This document shows positions 1 to 12,000 of a stretch of 32,746 nt of DNA, piece after piece. The stretch spans positions 1 to 32,746 of the forward strand of contig SCRK01000264.1 of the NCBI GenBank assembly GCA_004298075.1, in the 5' to 3' direction. The stretch's first letter is position 1; every line of letters begins with the position of its first letter. The notes beneath the pieces were generated by a model, which worked only from the letters and a program-made list of their open reading frames with translations, had not been told where the DNA came from and made no database searches. The position numbers and the translations under genes are program-made. The DNA comes from a bacterium. GTDB lineage: Bacteria > Omnitrophota > Gorgyraeia > Gygaellales > Profunditerraquicolaceae.

Positions 1-3000
1 CGCCAAACAGCTCTCCGGAGAATACCCCTAGCTCTGTGGAGAATAAGGCGCGCTGGCTGTGCCTGTCGGATATTTCAGGAAGGTAGGCTTCCAGGGTGAT
101 GTCGGCCAGGAGGGGGGAATTTTCGGCCAAGGCAGATGCCGCCTGTTTTAACGGCAAGCTTAAAACTATTTCAATAATATTAGAATCCTTGGCAAAGGCA
201 TCAAAATTACCACCTGCCAGGATGATTATATTTTTCATGTGGTGCAATGAGTAAAGGGTATCACGCATATGCGGCTCTGCAAAATAAGGGAAATTGATCA
301 AGTAAAGCTCTTGCGGCTGTATCCAAGAGTGCCCCATACTTATTGTAATTCTCAGCATCCCCTTGTCATCATCTATAGATAATCGCACATTCATAAATCG
401 TAATAACGGATCATCAAGAAGACTTTGCACCCCATTTTCTATCCCCACGGGCACCAAAAGAGACAATCCCTGCATTTCGCCCGGCCTGTTTACGCTCACG
501 ATCTTATATGGAGGTAATGAAGCCTCTTCAGCCGAGGTATTTAAACTCCGGACGAATTCAATCAGCGTCATCAATTCAGATTCAGGATACATATCCTTCC
601 CGTACGCCAAAATATCTTCTGTTACTCCTTTTATTCTCTTCATTTCAGAAAGAATAATGGTATACTGCGGCAACGCCTTTAAATCGAGAGTTTCTAAATG
701 GCAGGCCTTCTCTTCCAGCGCAGAAATGAGTTCTTCGATCTCAATTAACTGGAGCATTATTTCTTTTGACAAACGCTCTAAGGCTTGGCCGCAATCCGCA
801 TCAGAATAGATGCTCCCTGAAATGCTGGCTTTCAACAGCTTTTCTATTTCCACTATAGCTATCTCGGCTGAATTACAATTGTCCTTCATATTTGCTGGTA
901 ACTCTTTTGCTAAACGCCGGAATAATCCTCCGGTGGAGGCAAGCGGAATCCTGAGCAAATGCGCCAGCTTAGAAAAAAGGTAAACACGGCAGCATTGCGC
1001 GTAGGTTTCTCGCGCTTCCCTGCGCACAAGTTGTTCAGCATCTTTTAACAAAGCTGACACAAAAACTGTTGTGTTTACTTCAGACATTCTCTTTAAGTCT
1101 CTTGCCAAACGAACCTTATCCTGGATTGTTCCGTTTTGAATAATAAAGCGCAACGCTTCTCTGGCCGCCAGTAATTCTCTTGCATGGCTGACCAAGATCA
1201 AAAACGCGGAATCTTTATCATCATCAGAAATATACGGATCAATATATTGTTTCGCGTAAGGGAGAAAATGGGCAAAATTGTTGATTTCTCGATTATTTCT
1301 ACCGTCAACAATAACTTCAAACTCGATCTCCGACTTGCCTTCTATCGGCTCTATTTTTATTTTCTCATCTTTAAGATGCCTGATCGCGAATATTTTACAC
1401 TGTAATTTACCGACCCCTTTGGGGCGAATAGGCACCTCAAGCCTGAATGAATTACCCTTCTGCGCAAGGTCATCATCCATAATCTTTCCCGCTAGAGCCC
1501 TAATCATCACATCCTCGCGTTTTACTAAATCATAAACTGGCTTTTCTTTATAGACATTAGCCACCTCAACCTTATCCATATATACGATGCTGCGCATATT
1601 ATCAGAGACGCTCAAGAAAGGTTTTTCATGTAATAATGAAAGTACCTCGGCACCGCTCATCTCCCTATCCATAACCACGGTCACATATAAATATAATACT
1701 TCGTGCAAGAATAGGCATGTCGGAGGCGGCTGTATCCCATCTCTTCTTAAACTCGTTTCCAGGTTATAGATTTTAAACACCGTCGAGTTATCGGTATCTG
1801 CGACTGCAGAGCTTGCGCCATTGGTTATAACGCTATTCCAAATAGCACTCGAGGATAACTGCTGTCTTTCTTTTAAAGCAGTGATTACCATACGGCGTAT
1901 TTTAAGGTATAGTCTGTATGTGCTTCTAAACCCTCCAGTTTTGATTTCCGTAATATTATCGATATGGGGATACTTGCCTGCGCCAAAATCTTTCATGCCG
2001 GTACCCTTATCTGATTCTTTAATTTCATTAACTGACATCCCAGAACGCTCCGAGCGCACACTTGCAGGCGCAAGTAGCATAAGGCGCATAATAAGATTAT
2101 TCAGCAATGGGTTTGACTCTGTACTACAGATGATTGTTCCCCTCCGCTGTTTTCCAACATTAGAGGCGATAACCGCATTACTTACATACTGTTCAAAATC
2201 AGCTCTTGCTTCCGTGGTGCGCATCAGTTGATAAAATATCAAACGCTCTTCCAGAGGGAGAAGATAAATTAGTTTGCGGATTGACAACATCTCCCCAGGC
2301 AATGTGATTGTGGTATCGTAATATTTACGCTTAATTCTTATCTGCACAGGATCAACATCGTTATTAATATCCGAGAATGCCCTTTTAAGCCTCGCTCTAA
2401 ACTTCTTTACGTTATTAAGGTATTCCTGAAAAACAGCACATCCTTTTTTCCTCATCAGGAATGCGGCTGCAAGAGCATGCCAACCGGAGTTAAAAGTATC
2501 TTTATCTAGGAAACAGGCTAATGCATACATAATCTCCCTATGGAGTGAACCACGTAAGCCGGTTATCTCAATGCTAAACGGTTCAATTAGCGACCTTACC
2601 AGACGATTTCTGGATTTATTTGCTTCTATTTTAACCGGCATACTGAAACCAACTACAGTATACTCGTCTTTTTCGCTCTTTGCCCACATTCTTCCGCAAG
2701 CCGCATCTACCATTTTCCAGAGACTAGGAAGCCCTAAACGCCAGCTTTGCTTAGTTGTTTTCGCTTCTTTTTTAGACTTAAAGATTATTTTGAGGAGTCC
2801 AGGATCAATTCCCACTCCATAATCTTTTACCTGTATATGCGCCTGGCCTTGCCTAAAAAATGCTTTAATTTCTACCGGTCTTCCATTAGTAGTATCGCTT
2901 TTACTATATTTGACTACATTTTCCAGTAGTTCCGATAAAACTACGCGTATTAAATCTAAAGGTACGAAAATCTTGCCCTTTAAATAAAGCGAAACATATA

Positions 3001-6000
3001 TTTCATACTTCTTTTCCCCTAATTTTGTTTTGGCGATATTATCTATAAATTGCCAGAGGCCATCGCATGGCCAAAAAGACTGTCCTGATGTAGATAGTAA
3101 ATACATCATCGCCAGCAAAGCTTCCTTACCGCTGCTGACAAAAATATTGACGTACGTCTTAAGTTCCTTTGGAGTCTTTTGCGCGTCTTCATAGTCCAAA
3201 AATACTCTCTCCAGTTCTCTGAGGGACTCATAATAAACTTGCCCCTTACTCGCAATGTAGCTCTTAATTTCCAGCTCTAATTTTTGCTGCTTTTTGATAT
3301 TATCGATTACTTTTCCGTATTTTTCTTGTAAAGCGGCAAATGGCTTTGAAGTTTTTATAAACTTGCGGATTGCCTTAACTAAAGGATCTTTTTTTGGTAA
3401 TTTATCCAGGATATGCTTTTTATCCATACGGATAATCCATCCATCAATACCAACCATAGGATTCTTAAACGCGTGCATCCATCCCGCGAAACTATGCGCT
3501 GTTTTACGCGCAAGTTCTGTACTATCTGCGTAAGAACTCAAAGCCGGCCTGATAACCGGACTTTCCGCACCCAGCCCGGCAACAAGAGAACCTAAGCCGC
3601 ACCCCACCGGAGAAGAATTTCGCTCCCCGCCAGCCACGGTTAGGTCAGGCGAAATTTTATGTGAAGCCTCCAATGGAGCGCTGCTTAATTGTCTTAATAA
3701 TAATTTTATAGGAGATTCTGCTACGGGAATCTTACTTTTAGTTTTCTGGGATTCTTTCCGTATGAGAGGGCAGGTTTCATTTCTAGGTGATGCTAATATT
3801 TCAAGGACAGGACGGGCTTGCTGATCAGCGCGCTCACCCAAAGCCAAAACAGAGTTTATTCTTACCAGCCATTCTTCCTTTTTGCTCAAAGCTATCCCGA
3901 TAATGGTTTGCGTAATATTATCATCTTTGTCTTTAGATTTTCCTAAAATCCTGGCAATATTTCCGCGGAATTCAGGAGTATTTGTCTTATCTTGGAGCTC
4001 TCCCAGAAGAAATGTCTTTGCCGCTTGTCCAATCGGGGCTCCCCTTTTTAATGCAGCTTCAATATAGTTTAAAATGACAAATTGCTGAGAGTCATTCTTT
4101 CCTATCAATGATTCGATAAGCGAATCAATATATACCGGGCCGGGAGCAGTATAGTAATTCTTATTTACTGCGGGAGCGCACCCCGAAAAGAATAATAAGC
4201 CCAAAATAAAAACGAGGCTTACAAGCGGTGGGCTGCGAAGATGGGAAGAAAGCCAGCGACTTATGTCTTGACTGAAACTTAAACCAAATACCACAGCACC
4301 GAACGGCGCCTGTAGGCGCTCTACGTACCCTTTTATCGTTGAAACAGGCGTAACCGGGCTATTACTCCCAATGGCCTCTGAAGCGAATCTTTCCAATACA
4401 TCATTTAACTGCTCTTGAGGAAATGCCGGTAAGCTTTCTCTTGCGGATGCAACGAGGACCCTTACTTCCTGGTCATCTCGCAACAATTCTGCGCACGCCT
4501 TCATAATGCGCTGGACATTATCAGGATCAATGCCTAATCCTCCGGCACGGCTAGCCATAAAATCAAATGTTTTGGCCAGAGATTGATAAGGATTCTTGGG
4601 AGTCCCTTGGCCTCTTAAATAATGCAGCCTTCTTTCGTTGGTGCCGTTTTCAAGCACGTCACCGCCAATAATCAAAATATCACGCGCAAGTAAAATATCT
4701 GAAACAGGAATATCTGATTTTTCGCTTAAACTCTGCCAATTGTCTACAGAGTCATGGAAATGATTATGATTCATGGTAATAGCATACGCTACGCCATTCA
4801 CAATAATCCCCTCTCCCGCGAGTAGCAAAACGGCTAAATATTCGTGGCTGACTGTATCCATAACTGTCTCAAAATCTTTAGCGGCAAAACCTAATACCTC
4901 CATAATGTGCAACGTTAACAGCTCAAACAACTGCTCTTTGCTCATATCCTCGTATGTAGTATTAGGATATAATTCTTCTTTAACTACTGGATTTATTCTG
5001 GCAAGGTAACCTGAAACCTGCTCCTTGGAGGGATTTGCTTTTGTTCCCACATTCGCTTCCATCCACGATATTACCATTTTTGTCTCATCGCGCAGGGGGA
5101 AATAGTCATTTTGTCCGTCAGTATAGTACCGATAGTCATGGCCAAGCCCCAGCCGCTCAAGGATAGGGATGAGCCTGGGATCAAGTTCAAGACGCTCGGC
5201 TATCTTACGCACATAAACAGACATGCGCAATTGATGATCCCTGCCTAAAGGCTGATTCTTTGCTAGGATTAAATTCCGCAGAAACTCTACCGGCACATCT
5301 TCGATACTTGTCTGAATAGGAGATGACCCGCCTTTTTCATGAAACCCGCAGCTTTCAGCGAGTTGCTGAAAGCTGAATCTTTCTCTTTCGCTTCTTCTAG
5401 GGAAAAAATAGGCAATACATATAATTAAACCGGTTATATTCACTATTGTCATTATTGGAATCTGGTACAGAACAACCTTGTATCCTCCTACAAAAGTACA
5501 CCAAATATTCCATATACTGTGGGCAATTATAGGATATTTAAGACTACCTTTTTTAACATACAAAGAACTATAGATAATCCCCGGCAAAAATGAATAAAAC
5601 ATCCTCAGGTCTAAATAATGAAGCGCGCCGAATATCAAAGAAGAGGCAATAATACTAAAAACAATGTTGCATTTTAGCTTATTAACTAAAAACCATTTAA
5701 AAAGCACTTTTCTATTCAGAATTTCTTCCCAAAACGGAGTCACAATAATAGCCGCTGCTGATTGTATAGCCTGGGACCGCAGGACACATTCAGACCTCTC
5801 CGCAAAAACATCTGCCATACAATCGAGGAATAGCGTGACTACGAATAATGCAACTACAGATAGGCGCTTTACGGAACTATTTGTCAAGCAAGAAGCCGCC
5901 CACCAAAGACCATACAGGCACTTTAGACAATCTGTTGGCATAGAAAAAGTTGCAAAACAAATGTTTTGAGCTGAATCTACCGGCCCGGAGCGGGAGCCAA

Positions 6001-9000
6001 GCGAATGCGGGAACCATTCCCTGTATACGCCTGAAGAAACTACTCCGAATGCATTATATGCGGATAAACCTGTGGCCAATCCCGCGCAAGGCACATTTGC
6101 AAGGATACTTGAGGATTTATTCTTTAAAGCATAAACTACAGGGCTACCTACGAATTTTACATCTGAATGTGTATTTACGCAGGCTCCGACAATCATATCC
6201 AGATTATTGAACACGATAGGGTTATTGGAAGCGCCGATTAATTCAACTAATGGTTCAAATTCCCCATCGTCAAGCCCAAACAAAGGCAGATCATTAAGAT
6301 ATTTCTGCAGCGCTCCCGTAATTTGCGGATCCTGAATTGCCGCTATAAGCTCAGCAGGGACATAAATAAAGCTTCTTTTACCGGTAAAGTGGTCTAAAAG
6401 TATTTCTCTTAATAAATAGATAGTGCTGATTTTAGTAATAAATGGCGCGCTGTCATCTTGTCCCAAAAATCTCTCGGCATCAAAAATCATATTATGTATT
6501 TGATAAAATCCATTGCGGCTATGCCACCAAACAGGATTAGGCGTAAGTGCGCGCGCAAACAGGAATTCCCGCAATTGAGCGTATCCTCTTTCTTGGCTAC
6601 TGCCTGATAAGATATAGCGTAAATGCGGATGCTCATACGCAGCTAAAAACTGCTCCGCAAAATTTACCGCAGAAACCTTACGTAGGAAGTAATTACCTTG
6701 AATACGGCAATAGGAAAGTGTGCCCGTAGAAAAATCAATTAATGGCGCTACAAAGTACATAAATCTTCCTGCTCTTGCAAGCTTAATCAGCCGCAAGAAT
6801 CTTTCATGCCAGGCTCTGCCGCTGCCTTCTCCCTGTTCAGGTAAATGCTTCTTTGGGGAGCCCTCCCGAATTAATTGATATCTCGGCTTTTCTCCTGTTC
6901 TACACTTAACTTCCTGGCGCAGACGAAGAAGGAATGCATCATTTTTTGCTGACTCTCCCCTTTTCTTGCCATCATACACATTCTTAATCATTACTTGCTT
7001 CGACCCAGGGAACTCTATAGTAAAACAGCTTATTACCTCTGCCATACGGGCTATGATTTCATCCTGGCTTAACGAAAGCATACGGCTTAAACGCTCAACC
7101 TTGGCCGCATCCCAGCTAAAACCTATGCCCAATTTATCTCCGGCTACCTGTTTTAACTGCCGGACAATACCTTGAAATTCTTCTTGCGGCATAACAATCA
7201 AACCAAATCCATTTGTAATTATATAAAGGCGGTTTAAATCCTTATCTTGTTCAGAAGCTTCTTTAAACGCTTCTACGCAAGCTATAAGCCGAGGCATATC
7301 ATCACAGCTGTCTTCGCCAAACAAAGCAATTGTCTTAAAGCCGGCGTCAAAAATACTGCGCACTAAATCCTTTGCCTCAAGGATAGGCATAGGATTGAGC
7401 AACTTTCTTCTATAGGCACGGGCAATCTGCGCGTAGCACCAGCTGCATCCTCCGGAGCAAACCCCTGCTCCGTTATTTTGAATATCAAGCTGGAACCTTG
7501 CGTCCTGCAAGATTTCAGCCATTGACCCGCGTTTTTCATTGTAACGCACCTGCCACAAAAGCTGATTAGCCTCTTGCCAATCGACAATAGCGCTCTGCGC
7601 CGACTCTGTCTTCCGGTACTCTACGCCATTCATGCCGTCTATACGCTTTGTAAATGTAGCATCACTTATTCGTATCCGGTCAACCGTATCGCGCCAATTA
7701 TACGATTTAGTATCTGGAAGAATATACTTGCGCAGGGGCTGGAAAAACTCCGGCGTTTCGTTACCCCAAGACTGCTCCATAAAATATATGCTTATAATCG
7801 GGGCTCTTTCTGAATCGCTGAAATAATAGTACCCCTCCTCTATAAAATCTGATAATTCCCAAGTGCTTTGCTCTGCGGAAATACGCTCCCTCCTCCCTAA
7901 ACGAAGATATTCAACTAATATTCTGGGGTTAGGAGCGATATGAATTAACCTGATTATTTCTCTTATCTTTTCGGGACTAACCTTATCCGCTATTCTAAAG
8001 AGATAATCGGCGAGGAATACAGTTGAATAACCTTGCGCTTCTAGCGGTACCAAATATGTAATAATCAAATTGGCCTTCGCCTGCGAATCCCTGTGCTTAA
8101 AAGCGTATTCTGTCAACCGCATCCTAAGATTAAAAGCGATTTGCCTTACAATAGGTAAGGCCAGGAATTTAGCCGTCAAATAACAGGCCGGCGCAAAAAA
8201 CAGGATATCGGCGAAGCTTAAATTAATCGCGGCCGCCATATTGGTGTCGATTGAAGAACTGACAGTAGGGTCTAGGGCGATTATCTGAGCCTGATTCTGG
8301 ATATTTAAAGCTACTGTTTGCCGATTGGGCCCGTCGCGGGAGCCAAGTGAATGCGGGAACCATTCCCTATATATACCTGAAGAAACTACTCCTAATGCAT
8401 TATATGCGGATAAACCTGAAAGATTCTTAAAAGTTGCTCCTTTTATACTTCCACTAAATAATTGTTTCTTATTCAAATAGTAATTAACCGGGCTGGATAC
8501 ATATTTACTGTCGGTGCGCGTAGTGGCGCAGGCGTCAAATTTTGCTATTGAACCAAGACTACTACTCGATGAATCATTTCTTGATGCAGTCAAATTCACC
8601 AACTCCTCTGCCTGTTTAAAACCTGCCTGGATATGAGCCAGACTCTTAAAGTCGTTGATTTTCTCCGTAGGCGTGTAAATGAAGCCTGAGCAGATAATAC
8701 CCGGCAGCTGGGTGAAATCACCGTATACAGCATCAGTTCGTATTGCGCCATCGCCTTTTGTGTCATGCTTAAGGTAACGGAAGAGTTTTCTGCCCTTAAT
8801 CTTTGCATTTAAACCCTTTACCGCAGCAGCATAGCGCATAGCATTATACGGCCACATATAATCACCAGTAGTAGCATAGAACTTCTTAAATTGATCGCTC
8901 TTAATACCTAAAGATTCAAGCAACATAGACCGCCCAAACTGAATATGCTCAGTGTATGTGCCGCCTTTTTGCCCCGTAGGATTAGCAACTAAAGGAATAA

Positions 9001-12000
9001 CTATATCTTTCTCTTTTTCATATATTTCATGCAACGTAAATATCAAACCTTCTTCATCAATTACTTTCTTTCCCCACTGCGTTAAATCACCGATCCTGGT
9101 CTGACGCAATATTTCATAACCATTTTTCTCCACAATATCAAGCAATCTAGTTACAGGAGCAGTTTCATAGCTGGGTTCATTATCATAGAAAAGCTTTCCC
9201 TCTTCATTAGACCTGACTTTATGCAACATGCCGTCCTCACCAACTACGTAGACCTGGTCTTCCCGGTCTAGCTGCTCAAAGGCTTCGGCATGGCCTACTG
9301 CTACGCGCGGAGCATTTACATCTAACTTTAAATCATAACTTATATCTGTGCGAAGTCCCTGCGCATCTTTAGGCTCATTATCACGCGCCTTTACTTTAAT
9401 CTCTCCATTCGCATTCTCGCGCCGAATAAAACGGAATCCGTGGATAACTTTAGATACTAAAATAAATACCTTTTCGCGGTCATAACCGTAGAAATCATTT
9501 TTTGCGAGATTACGCGCCACGCGCGAACTGATTTCCCCGTTTATATGGATTATCATACCCTGGCGTTTTATAATTTCCTCTAGGATTTGATTAATTAAAT
9601 CGTCCCTGTCTTTTTCATCCACTCCTGCGCCGTATAGGATGTTTATCCTCCTGTCCGCTTCTTCTTCGCCAAGCCCTGAATCAATAAATAACTGGCGAAC
9701 AAATCCCATTTCTTCCTCGTTTTTATCTTTCTTGGCAAAGAAATCAATAAAAAGAAGCTTAGTATATTCGATGCGCGCGATAATCTGGTTCGGCCCCATA
9801 CCGGGATCTTTCTTACCTTTCATTTTCTTAAGCTGCCTTTTCAATAAATCAATCATCGCCTTTTGCTGGGCAGGCGATTTATAAGCGCTTACAAAGGCGT
9901 TATAAACCACCCTATCTTCATCGCTTACTGACTTGCCATTAACTTCATTTTCATAAATATCAACTATTCTTCGCATAGTATCGATTATAGAGATGAAGAA
10001 CATAGGGCCTAAGCCTAAGCGTGTAGCTGAACCGCCCATAAGAAGATGGGTGATCATCTTGCCTAAGAAAAGAAGCCTATACATTTCCCTCTCAAGCGAC
10101 TTCTTGTCAGCAGGATCAAAATATTCCAGCTTTATTTCTTTCTTTTGCTCTTCTTCGGGCATTGTTTTTAAGGCTTCCTGTTTCTTTAGCCGGGCTTTTC
10201 TCTCTTCGGCTGTCCCCTGTAAACACATAACTTTCGGAGCTTGAAAATTATCACCCGTAACAGCGTGATTCTCCCCATTTTCGTCTTGAAGTTCCACCGG
10301 ATTCACTGCATCAATTAAATCATCTATCTTTTTCGCGTCTGTTTTACGATTCAGGCGCAACATTTCTATTTGGTCCTTATGTAATTTACTGCTAAGCTTA
10401 TCTATCAATTCTATTTTGGTATTCTCGTGCTGTTTTTCTTTAAGTTCTATTTCTGAATAAAGCTGGCGTGCCTCCTGCAATATTGCCTGGCCTAATTCAT
10501 AAGCTTCTTTTGGATTATCACGCTGCCAATTCATTAAAGCCTGTTTCGCCTTGATTTTCTGCTTATCATCCAAACTATCCCAATCGTGACTTGCTAATCC
10601 AATAATCCCTGCGGCTTTTTGTCTCCAACGGTATAATGCCACTGCTTTCTGCTGCTGCAGTAGCACTGAAAGGCCCTCGTAAGTTGTATGCCCCGATTCA
10701 GAAATGTAAATAGTGCCATCTTCTATATGCGCGTAGGCCTCTTGTACCAACCTATGCCCTTCATTATCACGACCCTGCCAGATATAAGAGGATTCCAGCA
10801 CAATTGCAATAATGACCCTTACTTTAATTCTTTGACCGTCAATTTTAATCTCAATTTCTTGCATCGGGTCAACTATCTCTCCTGGTTTCTTTTCTTGTCC
10901 GCTTACAAGATAAATTATGCGCGATTCTTCTTTTGCCTTGTCAATCAAACGAAATGCGCGCATTTCCCGTTTATAATCATTTACTTCAAAAATGTGCGAC
11001 AGTAAATCTTTATTAATCTGTCCAAACCATTCATCAAACTTACCGGAGAAATCTTCCACATAGCGGTCTAAAACCGTAAAAGACTTCTTTAACATACCCT
11101 GGTGCCATGAGAAACCTTCTAACACCTCTTTGCTTTCTGAATTCTTGCCGTTCTTGATCTTTTTAATAAACGTGCCGTAAGACAAAGCTCCTCCCAACCA
11201 GGAAAGCGCGCCGAATAAATAAAGGATCACTACAAAGGGAAGCAGCGCTGAGCCGAAGAAGAAACTCAATAAAATCGCGGTACCAAACATACTTAAGCCT
11301 ATCCAGCCCAAAAATGCCCCCCAGAGAAGTGTCTTGGCATATCTCGGAGTATCCTCATCTGACTTTAATAAAACGTCTTTGACTGTCCTGATAAACCCGT
11401 AGATTTCATTTCCACCCATATATGTACCGCGCAGGAAAAGCGGCTGTAATGCTACCCAGAAAGGAAATCCTAAGACAATATCCGCAAAAGTAAAAGCAAC
11501 TGCTTTATAGAAGTTACCTGTGACCACAAGATAGCGTACAAAATTAACAATATTTATTGCCTGCATGGCGATTAAATTGATCAGGAAGAATTTGGCCACT
11601 GCTAGGAATGCGTAAGCGCTAAAGATGGAAAGAATTGGTAAAAGGAATAGCGATATCACAGTAAATATGGCAAACAAATAATGCCCGAATAAAAATATGT
11701 TTGCCAGTTTTCTATCCGCGCCAAAATCAGGCTTCAGATACAAGGCAAAAGTTGCCAGATCACCAAAGAAACGCTTTACGTTAAAAGCGTATCTTAATTC
11801 GGTAGAAAGTATTGTATCCATAAACGTAGGCCTAGACCATTCCAGGATAAACTTGCTAATCTGGGTTCCGTAGCATAAAGGATTAAGTACCTGCATTAAA
11901 AGTACGCCGGACGAATCTTCCCCCGGTGTTTGATAAGGGAATATACAGGTCTTGTTCATGCCGCCTTTGCCGTAGAATAAAAGCATACGCCTTAACGCTA

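Noticed and set aside
1-2560. Possible second HATPase or signalling domain at the left edge
   Set aside because: Helical stretches are visible (e.g. EIEELISALEEKACHLETLDLKALPQYTIILSEMKRIKG), but no clear N/G1/G2 boxes, so no call was made.
4305-4320. Small hairpin gcgcc-tgta-ggcgc upstream of the internal lipobox
   Set aside because: Only a 5-bp stem; too short to treat as more than chance in a coding region.
5981-8536. The 82-bp repeats as a long inverted or direct repeat of an insertion sequence
   Set aside because: They are direct, in-frame, encode the same protein module and have diverged at several third-codon positions, with no terminal inverted repeats or target-site duplications seen.
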